From the NCBI GenBank assembly GCA_021325675.1, contig JAJTCM010000007.1:121739-185738 (forward strand): a stretch of 64,000 nucleotides of DNA, in the 5' to 3' direction. The translations under genes and the position numbers were made by a program. This DNA comes from Crocinitomicaceae bacterium (GTDB lineage: Bacteria > Bacteroidota > Bacteroidia > Flavobacteriales_D > Crocinitomicaceae). The first letter of the stretch is position 1; each line of letters begins with the position of its first letter. This document shows positions 18,791-28,499 of this stretch, in pieces. The notes below the pieces were generated by a model that had not been told where the DNA came from, did no database searches, and saw only the letters and a program-made list of their open reading frames with translations.

Positions 18791-19813
18791 TTGACAAGCA
18801 GCAATCGACTCTATTACCTCGACGCCATTCGCGGGATCGCCTTGTTCATCATGGTTTTCGCCAATTGCGTCCCTTATCTGCCGGAACTCCCGGAAAGCTT
18901 TATTATCCGCGTCATTGATTCTATGGCTGCACCTGTCTTTATAGCCCTCGCCGGTTACGGGATCAGCCGGGCGGGCAAAGGTGAAAATTTACCGTGGGTC
19001 AATACCAGACTGCTATTTCGCGCCCTTCTTACGATCCTTGTTGCCGCCCTGATCGATGCGCTGATCTGGAAGATTATGCCTTTCACCGGCTACGATGTGC
19101 TTTATCTCATTGGCTTTTGCATCCTGGTTGCAGCTTTCCTCCCCAGATTGCATGATTTCTGGGTACTGGCCTTAACGCTTGCCGTAATCACTGCGGCTTA
19201 TTATTTACAAAGCAAAGGCTACTACCACCGTGAGCTGAATGACTATCCGCTGACTGCCGGTTCGTGGACGGAAATTTACAAGAATGGCGGCGCCTGGCTC
19301 ATTTTCGGCTGGTTCCCGGTATTTCCGTGGCTCGCGATTTTCCTTTTTGGATATCTCGGCGGCAGGAAATCCATCCGCTTCGGGCGCTACAAGCTCATTG
19401 TTTCTATACTGCTGGTTTTGGCCATCAGCTTTTCGCTCATTATTATGTACCACGATAATAAACTGGTGCGCTCAGGATATTCCGAGCTGTTTTACCCGGC
19501 CGATCTCCCTTTCCTGGTTTTTGCCCTCGGGCTGACGGCGCTCATTTGGGTAAACCGCACATTTTTCAGTCATAAAGCATTTTATATCTTCCGGATCCTG
19601 GGAAGATCGAGTTTGTTTGTCTACATTTTACACACCGTCCTGATCAGTTTCTCCCTGGCCTTCACCTATAAGCTAACCGAAGAAAACACGGTCCTTACGC
19701 TCCTTCTGATTTACGGTTTCATCTATGCTTTGAGTATCCTGCTCATCTACATCAAACGGGTCAGCAGCTGGAAAAAAACACCTTACCTGGTCCGCTTTAT
19801 CTTCGGTTCGTAA
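18791..19813 (+). CDS. DUF1624/HGSNAT-like membrane acyltransferase family protein
   Basis: Polytopic membrane protein of about 340 residues with roughly ten hydrophobic segments. The opening RLYYLDAIRGIALFIMVFAN is the hallmark of the DUF1624/heparan-glucosaminide N-acetyltransferase-like clan, and the later GRSSLFVYILHTVLI segment fits the same clan. Such proteins move acyl groups across the membrane to sugars or other acceptors; the acceptor here is unknown. The TTG start at 18791 is chosen because the promoter box at 18766 excludes the longer frame. It is divergent from grpE. Confidence 0.75.
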   Translation: MTSSNRLYYLDAIRGIALFIMVFANCVPYLPELPESFIIRVIDSMAAPVFIALAGYGISRAGKGENLPWVNTRLLFRALLTILVAALIDALIWKIMPFTGYDVLYLIGFCILVAAFLPRLHDFWVLALTLAVITAAYYLQSKGYYHRELNDYPLTAGSWTEIYKNGGAWLIFGWFPVFPWLAIFLFGYLGGRKSIRFGRYKLIVSILLVLAISFSLIIMYHDNKLVRSGYSELFYPADLPFLVFALGLTALIWVNRTFFSHKAFYIFRILGRSSLFVYILHTVLISFSLAFTYKLTEENTVLTLLLIYGFIYALSILLIYIKRVSSWKKTPYLVRFIFGS

Positions 19814-19852
19814 AATACTTCCGGAAAGATAACCAGATATGATTTTTTTTCT

Positions 19853-19860
19853 TAGTTTTG
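19853..19860 (+). promoter_or_regulatory. -7 box for the PASTA gene
   Basis: TAGTTTTG, 22 bases before ATG 19883. Confidence 0.5.
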
Positions 19861-19882
19861 TTGCTGATTTTGCAAAAATTAC

Positions 19883-20701
19883 ATGGAATTTCTTAGAAAA
19901 TTAAAATCCTTCATCTGGTCCAAGCACTTCCTGAAACACTTTGTCATGATAATCGCGGCTTATATCGTTATTGTCGGGGGAACAATTTTCATACTGGACT
20001 TCACAACAAACCACGGTCAGAAGATCGAAGTTCCGAACCTGTATGGCAAAAATGTAAAAAACATCCAGGCACAGCTGGATGAGCTTGGTTTGACTTACGA
20101 AATCCTCGACTCCATTTATGATCCGAAAAAACCGGAAGGAACTATTGTTTCGCAAGATCCCGGCCCAACGGATTCTACAGACGTTTTTGTAAAAGAAGGC
20201 CGCATCCTCAAGCTGCGTGTTTCCAAGAAAACCAACCTGGTTGAAATGCCGAGCTTATTAGACAAATCCGAGCGTTTTGCGCAAAGCGTATTGAAGAACC
20301 GCGGGTTGAAATATAAAATTACCTACAAGCCGACTTCTGAAGCTAACGGTGCGGTACTGGACCAGAAATACAACGGCCACAGCATCAAGGAAGGGACACG
20401 CGTTCCTGTCGGGGCTACCATTCACCTGGTCGTAGGAAGAAATGAAGTTGGCGCACCGGTACAAATTCCAAATTTGAACGGACTGACAATAAGTGAAGTA
20501 AAAGTACGTTTATCGGGTATGTCTTCGCTTAACCTGTTCGAGACCTATATGAATTGTGCAAACGCAGCAGACAGCGCTTCGGCCCGTGTCAGCTCGCAAT
20601 CACCCGAGTACATTGAAGGCGTGATGAGCCCTTCCAACACAACGGTAACAATTATTTTAGACAAAAACTATACGGGAGATTCCTCAACAGGCGGCGAATA
20701 A
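19883..20701 (+). CDS. Membrane-anchored PASTA-domain protein
   Basis: A 272-residue protein with a short cytoplasmic N terminus, one membrane helix (about 20-40, HFVMIIAAYIVIVGGTIFIL) and three periplasmic PASTA domains: IEVPNLYGKNVKNIQAQLDE (first), VEMPSLLDKSERFAQSVLKN (second) and VQIPNLNGLTISEVKVRL (third). PASTA domains usually sense peptidoglycan on Ser/Thr kinases or penicillin-binding proteins; this one has neither catalytic part. It starts a tight run with a T9SS cargo and an RluA-type synthase, a typical Bacteroidota order. Confidence 0.88.
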   Translation: MEFLRKLKSFIWSKHFLKHFVMIIAAYIVIVGGTIFILDFTTNHGQKIEVPNLYGKNVKNIQAQLDELGLTYEILDSIYDPKKPEGTIVSQDPGPTDSTDVFVKEGRILKLRVSKKTNLVEMPSLLDKSERFAQSVLKNRGLKYKITYKPTSEANGAVLDQKYNGHSIKEGTRVPVGATIHLVVGRNEVGAPVQIPNLNGLTISEVKVRLSGMSSLNLFETYMNCANAADSASARVSSQSPEYIEGVMSPSNTTVTIILDKNYTGDSSTGGE

Positions 20702-20723
20702 AAAACGGCTAAAAAGAATTTTT

Positions 20724-22937
20724 ATGAAGCATTTTTTAGGGATTACCTGTTGTTTATTGAGTAGCTTTTTTGTTTTTTCCCAGGAAGAATTAAACCCGAT
20801 TGTATCCCGGCAAGTCAAGACCGCAAAGCAATTTCCAACACGTGATGCCGGAAGCTTTGATTCTACGTTCATTTACACTGCCGACACGCTTGAGCTTCCA
20901 TTCCTGGACGAATTCTCCAAAAACCATTTCCAGGAGTATGAAGATAATTTCAGCGATCCAACGATTACTTCGGAAGAATACTACAAGCTGCTTGATTTAT
21001 CGAATAACCCGCTGCCTGTAACGAGCCGTTTCACATCCCAGCAAACGATCCGCAAGATTGTCAATACCACCGAGCTGACTGAAGTAGACGAAGTGTTGCC
21101 TTCCATCGAAATCAAAGTGGGCGATTTCAGCTCTTATCCCCCGGTTTATACACAAACGACGGTTTACCCGCCTTACATCATTTACGATACGGTTGATTTC
21201 CCGAACCCACCCGACACGATCTGGATGACGGAAGTGGAATTCGTACAGGATTCTGCCGTTCAGTTTTTCGCGCAGCTGAATGACAAAAATGCTTTCTGGC
21301 TCGACACTAAGGCTGAGCATTCCTATACCAATGCCAAAAATCCATGGACGCTCGGCGTTGTAACTTTTGACGGCCGCGACGAAAACGGGATGCCTTATCT
21401 TTTCGGATCCAACAGCATTGATTACAACGATTACCTGACCTCCAAGCCGATCGACATGAGTGGGCTGAGCGGCGGCGACTCCGTTTATTTCAGCTTTCTC
21501 TACCAACCGCAGGGATTTAATGATGAACCCGAATCGGTAGACTCGCTCAAACTGGAATTTTATGCCCCGGACCTGCAGCAATGGTTCCAGGTTTGGTCCG
21601 TTGGCGGCTCAGCGCTGCAGGATTTCAAAAAAGTGCATTTCCGGATTATCGACCCTAAGTATTTTAAACCGGTTTTCCAGTTCCGTTTCCGGAATTACTC
21701 CGGTGTTTCCGGTGGGATCGACCAATTTCATATTGATTATGTCCGCCTGCAAAAATCGTCCGGTTACCAGGATACGCTTTTCAAGGATTTTTCAATTTTG
21801 TACCCGCTGAATACGCTTTTAGACGATTATACACAGGTTCCCTGGGACCATTTCAGGAATAACCCTGGCGGAAAGGGCAACAAGAACCTCGAGATCACGG
21901 TGCGCAATAGCAGTAACGTAGATGAAAACTACCTCAACGGGAAAATTATCATTGAAAATCAAGGCGTTGAAGAAGGCACAATTACTCTCCTCGGACAGGA
22001 TCTTGCCAACGGTGACATCAATTACGAATCCAACACGGTTTATACTTCCGTGCACGACATCAGCTCCGAGTTTGATTATGACGGGACATTGCCGGGCGAA
22101 TTCCAGGAATTCCAGGTAACTTTTACGGCTTCAGCGCAATTCTCGAACCTGTCTCAAAACGACACAACAACCTTTACCCAGCGTTTTTACGATTGCTACG
22201 CTTACGACGACGGAAGCGCAGAAGCAGCGTATGGCCCGACAGGCGTGCAAGCCCGTTTAGCTTACAAATTCACACCATATGAAAACGATACACTCGTTGG
22301 TGTAAGGATGCGCTTTGTTCCTTCGGTGACGAATACTTCAAATGACCTTTTCCTGCTGACTGTCTGGAACGACAATAACGGGAAACCCGGCGATGTGATC
22401 TATGAGGACGATTTCCTCAACCCGCGCCAGCCTTCTTATACATACGATGATTCACTCGGATTTACTTCGTATTACTTTACGGACTTCGAACGCCTGCCTG
22501 TAACAGGAACTTTTTATGTTGGCTGGAGACAGCTTGAGCAGCAAGCACTCAATATCGGGTTTGACCGGAATACGCACCAATCCGATAAAATTTTCTACAG
22601 TACGAACAACGGCGTAACCTGGCTGAACACCACTTTTGACGGCTCTTTGATGATGCGCCCTGTGTTTTCTACGGATTTAAATTACGGAGTAGGCATTGAA
22701 GAAAAAGAAGCGTCAACCGGACAATTTAAAGCTTATCCGAACCCTTTTTCATCCCGTTTGGTCATCGAAAGCAGCAACCCGGATTTTGACGGCGTGCAGA
22801 TCACAGACCTGAACGGGAAATCCGTTCTCGAATCCCGCGGAAACCAGCGCGAATTCAACCTCGGCCACCTGGAAAAAGGCATTTACTTTGTGCGTGATAT
22901 CACCAGCGGCGCTGTTACCAAAATCATTAAAAACTAA
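20724..22937 (+). CDS. Large secreted protein with T9SS type A sorting domain
   Basis: Secreted protein of 737 residues, with signal peptide MKHFLGITCCLLSSFFVFSQ and a C-terminal T9SS domain (about 655-737: GQFKAYPNPFSSRLVIESSN, then ITDLNGKSVLES and LEKGIYFVRDITSG). The middle is beta-rich with acidic, aromatic segments and no domain I can name; a conserved-looking core is YDCYAYDDGSAEAAYG near 490. It follows the PASTA gene by 22 bases, and its stop overlaps the RluA start as TAATG, so it is translated together with a tRNA/rRNA enzyme, which is unexpected by function. Confidence 0.88.
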   Translation: MKHFLGITCCLLSSFFVFSQEELNPIVSRQVKTAKQFPTRDAGSFDSTFIYTADTLELPFLDEFSKNHFQEYEDNFSDPTITSEEYYKLLDLSNNPLPVTSRFTSQQTIRKIVNTTELTEVDEVLPSIEIKVGDFSSYPPVYTQTTVYPPYIIYDTVDFPNPPDTIWMTEVEFVQDSAVQFFAQLNDKNAFWLDTKAEHSYTNAKNPWTLGVVTFDGRDENGMPYLFGSNSIDYNDYLTSKPIDMSGLSGGDSVYFSFLYQPQGFNDEPESVDSLKLEFYAPDLQQWFQVWSVGGSALQDFKKVHFRIIDPKYFKPVFQFRFRNYSGVSGGIDQFHIDYVRLQKSSGYQDTLFKDFSILYPLNTLLDDYTQVPWDHFRNNPGGKGNKNLEITVRNSSNVDENYLNGKIIIENQGVEEGTITLLGQDLANGDINYESNTVYTSVHDISSEFDYDGTLPGEFQEFQVTFTASAQFSNLSQNDTTTFTQRFYDCYAYDDGSAEAAYGPTGVQARLAYKFTPYENDTLVGVRMRFVPSVTNTSNDLFLLTVWNDNNGKPGDVIYEDDFLNPRQPSYTYDDSLGFTSYYFTDFERLPVTGTFYVGWRQLEQQALNIGFDRNTHQSDKIFYSTNNGVTWLNTTFDGSLMMRPVFSTDLNYGVGIEEKEASTGQFKAYPNPFSSRLVIESSNPDFDGVQITDLNGKSVLESRGNQREFNLGHLEKGIYFVRDITSGAVTKIIKN

Positions 22938-23980
22938 TGCGCGACGAACAGGAAGAGCCGGAAGAAGAATCCGAAGATGCTGAACTATTCGAGCATTACC
23001 GCATAAAAGCCGATCCGGGACAGGAAGTGCTCCGCATCGACAAATTCCTGCTGGACCGCTTACCGAACACATCCCGGAACAAGATCCAGAATGCGGCCAA
23101 AAACGGGAACATTCTCGTAAACGGAACGGCCGTCAAGCAAAATTACAAGATCAAGCCCCACGATGAAGTTTCGATCGTTCTGCCCTACCCGGTGCGCGAA
23201 ATCGAGCTGATCCCGCAGGACATTCCAATCGATATTGTTTACGAAGACAACGAATTTGTCATTGTCAACAAGCCCGCTGACATGGTTGTTCACCCCGGAT
23301 ACGGAAACTATACAGGAACAATGGTGAATGCGCTTGTTTTCCACTTCAATAACCTGCCCCACAAAATCCACGATTATTTCGGGAGACCGGGTCTTGTTCA
23401 CCGTTTAGACAAACACACGACAGGAATTATGGTGGTCGCCAAAACCGAAACAGCTTTGACCATCCTGGCAAAACAATTTTACGACCGCATTACCGAAAGA
23501 AGGTACCATGCTTTGGTTTGGGGCGATGTAGCAGAAGATTCCGGAACGGTGACAGGCCATATCGGTCGCTCACTGAAAAACCGGAAAGTAATGACCGTTT
23601 TCCCGTTAGGCGACCACGGAAAACATGCCGTGACCCACTATAAAGTACTGGAACGCTTCGGCCTGGTGACGCTTATCGAATGCAAGCTCGAAACGGGGCG
23701 GACACACCAGATCCGGACGCACATGAAACACATCGGCCACCCCTTGTTCCACGACCTGGAATATGGCGGCGACCAGCTGGTGAAAGGCACCCCTTCCCAA
23801 AAATACAAAGCCTTCGTTGAGAACTGCTTCGGTCTCATCCCCGGGCAAGCGCTTCACGCCAAAACATTAGGATTTAAGCACCCGGTTACCCAGGAATGGG
23901 TGAATTTTGATTCCGAGCTGCCGGAAGGCTTCCAAACGATCCTTGAAAAATGGCGCTCCTATACCGGTAATCCGGCCTAA
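22937..23980 (+). CDS. RluA/RluD-family pseudouridine synthase
   Basis: A 347-residue RNA pseudouridine synthase. The N-terminal S4 domain (about 30-95, LRIDKFLLDRLPNTSRNKIQ) binds RNA. The catalytic domain carries GLVHRLDKHTTGIMVVAKTE, whose aspartate in HRLD is the nucleophile, and later ECKLETGRTHQIRTHMKHIG. It is of RluD type by domain order, so a 23S rRNA target is likely but not proved. Translation begins at an ATG that overlaps the upstream stop codon by one base. Confidence 0.93.
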   Translation: MRDEQEEPEEESEDAELFEHYRIKADPGQEVLRIDKFLLDRLPNTSRNKIQNAAKNGNILVNGTAVKQNYKIKPHDEVSIVLPYPVREIELIPQDIPIDIVYEDNEFVIVNKPADMVVHPGYGNYTGTMVNALVFHFNNLPHKIHDYFGRPGLVHRLDKHTTGIMVVAKTETALTILAKQFYDRITERRYHALVWGDVAEDSGTVTGHIGRSLKNRKVMTVFPLGDHGKHAVTHYKVLERFGLVTLIECKLETGRTHQIRTHMKHIGHPLFHDLEYGGDQLVKGTPSQKYKAFVENCFGLIPGQALHAKTLGFKHPVTQEWVNFDSELPEGFQTILEKWRSYTGNPA

Positions 23981-23999
23981 GCTATCTGTCTCAATCTGA

Positions 24000-24206
24000 C
24001 CATTTTTCCCTCCCCGATAACTAATTATTTATTTCCGCAAAAATGAATATTTTTTCATCAACTAAAACGAGAATAAATTATTGATTATCAACACAATAAC
24101 TATCCTCATTTAATTTATCCCCACACGGCCGTTAATTTTTTTTACAAAGTTTTTTGGCTAAGTGAGAAATTATAGCTTAATTCGGGGTTGATTTTAGACT
24201 CTTAAA
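24000..24206. other. AT-rich leader before the PorE-like gene
   Basis: A 200-base, strongly AT-rich stretch with runs of T. I see no full TAnnTTTG box here. TTATCAACA (24085 region) is one base from a DnaA box, but it stands alone. Confidence 0.35.
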
Positions 24207-26363
24207 ATGAAATTTATGAATTATAAACCACTCTTATCATTAGTGTTTGTTGGGGTTTCCTACCTTGCAAATGCACAAATGATTTTTGTACCCAAACAAG
24301 TAAAAAAAGCAAACATAGAATTCAGAAACGAAAACTATTGTGAGGGAGCTAAATTGGCTGAGGATGCTTTCAAGAAAATTGCCCGTAAAGGTAACAGAGC
24401 TTTAAAAGCAAAAGGTAACATGGCCTACAAAGTAGCCGAGTCTTACCGCCAGACAGAGAACTTCAAAGACGCATCCGAGTGGTATGATAAAGCGATTACG
24501 CTGAAATATTACGAAGAGAAACCTGAAATCTATTTCTACCAGGGCGAAATGTACCGCCAGATGGGTGAATTTGATAAAGCGAAGGACAACTACAACAAAT
24601 ACAAAGCGCTTGTTCCGGATGATAAACGTGCTGATGTAGGTCTGCGCTCTATTGAAATCCACAAAGATTTTAAAATCAACAAAACACGCCACGTTGTTAC
24701 TAACGTAGCTTCCCTGAACAAAGAAGTGTTTGAAATGGCGCCAATGTTCGGTGACAAAAAAGAGTCTCAAATGTATTTCTCCTCAACACGTGAAGGCGGC
24801 GTTGACGGATCAATTGACCCGCGTTCTTGTGAAAACTACATGGACCTGTGGGTTTCTGAAATGGACAAAAAAGGAAACTGGGGCCAGCCTAAACTGGTTG
24901 CCGGCGAACTGATCAATACAGAAGATAACGAAGGTACGGTAGCATTCGACGGAAGAAACAAAACGATGTTCTTCACCCGCTGCCCGAACGAAAAGAAAAT
25001 GAACCTCGGGTGCGATATCTGGGTTTCCGAGCTGAAAGGAAAAGAATGGGGCGAGCCTGTTAAATTAGCTTTGAAAGGCCACGACTCCATTTCAGTTGGT
25101 CACCCATGTGTAACTGAAGATGCTAAATTTTTGATCTTCGCTTCAGATGCCGACGGTGGTTTCGGTGGGAGAGATTTATACTACACAACTTACAACAAAA
25201 AAACGGATACCTGGGAAACTCCTGTAAACATGGGCCCTGAGATCAATACAGCCGGAAACGAGCTTTTCCCTACATTCGCTAAAAACGGTGACCTGTTCTA
25301 CGCGACAGACGGTTTGCCTGGAATGGGTGGTTTGGATATGTTCCGTGCTGCTAAAGTAAAAGACAAAATGAAATGGGAAAAACCAACCAACCTTGGCTTC
25401 CCGTTGAACTCCGTATCTAACGACTATGCAATTATTGAAGTTTCCGACAAAAAAGGATACTTTACATCTGAGCGCGTTGGTAGCGTTGGTAAAAACTACA
25501 AGCCAGACATCTGGATGTACGAAATGCCGCCAAACTTGTTTGACTTACGTGTAAACACAGTTGAGGCCCTGAACCCTGCAATGCGTATCCCTGGTGTTAC
25601 CGTTACAGTAAAAGCTGAATCCGGCGAAACATGGGAAGGCACAACAAACGCAGAAGGAACAGTATTCTGGGACAAAAAGCCAAATGCTGACCGCTACATC
25701 CTTGAGAACAACAATTACACGATCACAGTTGCCAAAGACAAATATCAAAGCGTGAAAAACGGTTCATTCTCAACTATGAATGTGAACTACGACCAGCACT
25801 TTGTTGTGGATATGCCATTATTCAAAGAAGAGCCGATCCGTTTACCGGAAGTACGCTACCCGTTGAACCAGTGGACTTTCGTAAACGACTCTACGATCAG
25901 CTCACATGATTCCCTGAACTATGTGTACGACCTGTTAGTGAAATACCCGAACATGAAACTGGAGCTTAGCTCACACACAGATAGCCGTTCAGGAGTAGTT
26001 TACAACCAGGTTCTTTCTGAAAACCGTGCTAAAGCGGTATTCAAGTACCTCGTAGACAAAGGCATCGATCCTAAGCGCCTTGTTCCTGTTGGTAAAGGAG
26101 AATCTACTCCAAAAACAGTTTACCTGAAAGACAATGTTTACATCACGGAAGTTGCTGACACAGCAGGTTACCAGACAATTGTACTGAAGGAAGCGTATAT
26201 CAACGGCTTCAAGAAAGACAAAAAGAAATTCGAATTGCTGCACCAGTTCAACCGTCGTACGGAAGGACGTATCCTCGATATGAACTTCGATCCGGCAACA
26301 GCGCCTGCAGTTCCTGAAGAATACTTCAAGTTCAAGGACTTGCCGAAAAACACAAGAAAGTAA
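24207..26363 (+). CDS. PorE-like T9SS/OmpA-family protein (TPR, beta-propeller, CRD, OmpA)
   Basis: The 718-residue protein has the domain order of P. gingivalis PorE. A signal peptide ends LANAQ. TPR repeats cover about 30-160 (GNMAYKVAESYRQTENFKDA, YFYQGEMYRQMGEFDKAKDN). PD40 beta-propeller blades cover about 170-440 (EMAPMFGDKKESQMYFSSTR, YATDGLPGMGGLDMFRA). A carboxypeptidase-regulatory-like domain spans about 450-540, and a C-terminal OmpA peptidoglycan-binding domain about 560-690 (LELSSHTDSRSGVVYNQVLS, then ENRAKAVFKYLVDKGI). It should tie the secretion machine to peptidoglycan. Unlike PorE it has no lipobox cysteine after the signal peptide. Confidence 0.88.
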   Translation: MKFMNYKPLLSLVFVGVSYLANAQMIFVPKQVKKANIEFRNENYCEGAKLAEDAFKKIARKGNRALKAKGNMAYKVAESYRQTENFKDASEWYDKAITLKYYEEKPEIYFYQGEMYRQMGEFDKAKDNYNKYKALVPDDKRADVGLRSIEIHKDFKINKTRHVVTNVASLNKEVFEMAPMFGDKKESQMYFSSTREGGVDGSIDPRSCENYMDLWVSEMDKKGNWGQPKLVAGELINTEDNEGTVAFDGRNKTMFFTRCPNEKKMNLGCDIWVSELKGKEWGEPVKLALKGHDSISVGHPCVTEDAKFLIFASDADGGFGGRDLYYTTYNKKTDTWETPVNMGPEINTAGNELFPTFAKNGDLFYATDGLPGMGGLDMFRAAKVKDKMKWEKPTNLGFPLNSVSNDYAIIEVSDKKGYFTSERVGSVGKNYKPDIWMYEMPPNLFDLRVNTVEALNPAMRIPGVTVTVKAESGETWEGTTNAEGTVFWDKKPNADRYILENNNYTITVAKDKYQSVKNGSFSTMNVNYDQHFVVDMPLFKEEPIRLPEVRYPLNQWTFVNDSTISSHDSLNYVYDLLVKYPNMKLELSSHTDSRSGVVYNQVLSENRAKAVFKYLVDKGIDPKRLVPVGKGESTPKTVYLKDNVYITEVADTAGYQTIVLKEAYINGFKKDKKKFELLHQFNRRTEGRILDMNFDPATAPAVPEEYFKFKDLPKNTRK

Positions 26364-26381
26364 TTACAAACTGAATATAGG

Positions 26382-26414
26382 AAAATCCCGGTCGAAAGAT
26401 CGGGATTTTTTTTG
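26382..26414 (+). terminator. Terminator after the PorE-like gene
   Basis: Stem AAAATCCCGGTC/GATCGGGATTTT with loop GAAA and one G-T pair, followed by a T run. It lies 19 bases past the stop codon. Confidence 0.9.
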
Positions 26415-26459
26415 TTCACTCTTTTTCAAAAAAAGAAAAGCCGGATTTAAAAAAAACTG

Positions 26460-26467
26460 TATTTTTG
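26460..26467 (+). promoter_or_regulatory. -7 box for the M48-like gene
   Basis: TATTTTTG, 19 bases before ATG 26487. Confidence 0.5.
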
Positions 26468-26486
26468 TGCTACACTATCACTCAAA

Positions 26487-28499
26487 ATGAAGACTTATAT
26501 AATCCTTTCCTTTTTATTTCCCGTCTTTTTATTTTCTCAGTCAGAGAGATTGTCCCTTTTAGATTCACAGGGAGAGATGCCTTTTTTCCTGGAAGAAATC
26601 CAACCCAGTAATTTCTTCATTCCGGAACCTGCAGAATCTGTACGCGGGGATTTTAAATACAATCGCAAAGAGCACCATCTGTACGAAATATACAGGTCAG
26701 GCATGGTAACCTACGGAGATTCTGTTTCGCAATACTGCAGTGATCTTTTAGAGAAAATGGGGTTTAAAAACCAGGTATATTGTGTCAAAAACAGGTACCC
26801 GGGCGTTTTCTCCAATTCCGAAGGCAGTATTTTCATTACAAGCGGGCTCTTCAGCCAGCTGACCAACGAAGCGGAGCTCGCCTTTTTTTTAACCCGGGAA
26901 TTGCTGGCAAACGAAAAAGGCCTGCGCCAGTCTTTCGGATCAAAGAACAAGGAAGAAAAAACGCTGGATAATATCATTCAAAAGCTTTCATCCTATAGTT
27001 TCGAGCTGGAACAGCAACTGGACAGCCTCGCTTTCGATTTCCTGCTTAAACAGGCACCATACAGCAAGAATGAGCTGGCCGGCAGTTTCGATATCCTTTT
27101 GTACAGCGGACTTCCTTTTTATGAAGTTAAAGTTGATTGGAATTATTTCAATTCCGATTTGGTGTATGTTCCCGAAAGCGAATTGCTCTTTCTTTTTAAG
27201 AAAAAAAACTTCGATTATTATAAACCGGAAAGGTACAAGCCCAATATCGTAAGCCGCAAAAAGAAAATAACTGCTGCTTTTGGCGTGCAGCCCGCAGAAA
27301 ATCCGGTTGAAAGCTACCAGCTGAACAGGGACTATTTTGATCAGGCCTCGCTTCTTGCCCGCAGGGATGATATTTTGAACGATATCATCCAGACCCATTT
27401 CCTGGAAGCGCTTTATGAAATTTACGCGCTGGAATCACTAGGGAAAAGCAGTTTTTACCTGGATTATCTCAAAGCCCAGGCCTGGCTTGGAAACCTGGAG
27501 CAAAAGCTCAACCTCATCCGGCAAAATCAATATAACGACTATGAATTTTCCGATAACGAAGGAGCCTTATTCTGCCGTTTTATCCGTTCTCAGCCGGTTA
27601 CTTCACTGGCCGCGCTGACCATTCGTAAAATCACCGATATCCGGAATAAATACCCCGAAATCAAAAGCTTTGAAACGCTTTATGAAGAATGCCTGAAGCT
27701 CACCGCCAAAATTCCGGGGTTTAAAATCGAGGACTTCCGGAAAGAAACCTATCTGGCATACCTGAAAAAAAACGGGATGGAGGTCCAGAAAATCGATCCG
27801 TCCAATACAGACAACAGGAAGATCCAATTTGAAATTCAAAAAACCGATCCTTTTTACCTTTTTGTGCTGTCAGACCTGGTTTCAGACCCGGGATTCATCT
27901 CCCGCTATGATTCCCTGACCCGCAGCAGCTACATTGAAAACAAGCGGAAAACGAGCCAGCTTGCTATCAAAAGCTTTTACCTGCGCTCCTATACCATCGA
28001 AAGCAAAGCACAGCAATTGCTCGACCAGGAAAACATCGATGCCATTAGCAGCCTGGCGCAAATTCCCCTGCTGGAAGAAAAAATTAAAATGGACGCTACA
28101 ACGGCCTACAACCGCAAATCAGTTTTCAACGCTACGATCATTCAAAGCTATGCCCACAATCGCTACAAAAAAACCATTCATCCGGTGCTTTCGGAAAAGC
28201 TTATTGATGCGGATGGAAACAAAGCGGAAAGCTTTTGTATCGGTAAATATGAAAACCAGTTTAAGCCCAGGGTGCGCGGAATTTACTTCACGGGGCTCTT
28301 TGTCGTGCCGCTGCCCTATCTTATCCCGGAATTCTTCTACAGCGGTCACCATTCGCTTTTTGCTTCCTTTTATTTTAATTCGAAAACCGGTCAGATGGAA
28401 GGCGTGAGCTACAGCCAGTTTAACGATCCCTGCAGTAAGCTCATTTTCAAAAATGTTTTTTTCCGATCCCTCCGTTCCGCTTATCCTGAAAAACCATGA
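26487..28499 (+). CDS. M48-peptidase-like exported protein without HExxH
   Basis: A 670-residue exported protein (signal MKTYIILSFLFPVFLFSQ). Residues of about 75-215 look like an M48 metallopeptidase: SIFITSGLFSQLTNEAELAF is the usual strand-and-helix before the zinc motif, but the motif reads R137-E-L-L-A141 instead of HExxH. The downstream helix ELEQQLDSLAFDF keeps Glu175 and Asp179 of the ExxxD element. Two of three zinc ligands are gone, so it is probably a pseudoprotease. The remaining 450 residues match nothing I know. It overlaps the next gene by ATGA. Confidence 0.75.
   Translation: MKTYIILSFLFPVFLFSQSERLSLLDSQGEMPFFLEEIQPSNFFIPEPAESVRGDFKYNRKEHHLYEIYRSGMVTYGDSVSQYCSDLLEKMGFKNQVYCVKNRYPGVFSNSEGSIFITSGLFSQLTNEAELAFFLTRELLANEKGLRQSFGSKNKEEKTLDNIIQKLSSYSFELEQQLDSLAFDFLLKQAPYSKNELAGSFDILLYSGLPFYEVKVDWNYFNSDLVYVPESELLFLFKKKNFDYYKPERYKPNIVSRKKKITAAFGVQPAENPVESYQLNRDYFDQASLLARRDDILNDIIQTHFLEALYEIYALESLGKSSFYLDYLKAQAWLGNLEQKLNLIRQNQYNDYEFSDNEGALFCRFIRSQPVTSLAALTIRKITDIRNKYPEIKSFETLYEECLKLTAKIPGFKIEDFRKETYLAYLKKNGMEVQKIDPSNTDNRKIQFEIQKTDPFYLFVLSDLVSDPGFISRYDSLTRSSYIENKRKTSQLAIKSFYLRSYTIESKAQQLLDQENIDAISSLAQIPLLEEKIKMDATTAYNRKSVFNATIIQSYAHNRYKKTIHPVLSEKLIDADGNKAESFCIGKYENQFKPRVRGIYFTGLFVVPLPYLIPEFFYSGHHSLFASFYFNSKTGQMEGVSYSQFNDPCSKLIFKNVFFRSLRSAYPEKP

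Noticed and set aside
18631..18791. CIRCE/HrcA operator for grpE-dnaJ
   Set aside because: The TTAGCACTC-N9-GAGTGCTAA motif is not present in the divergent gap.
24080..24130. Origin-like sequence with TTATCAACA and TTATCCCCACA
   Set aside because: Only one near-box is present and there is no array; the stretch is better read as the leader of the PorE-like gene.
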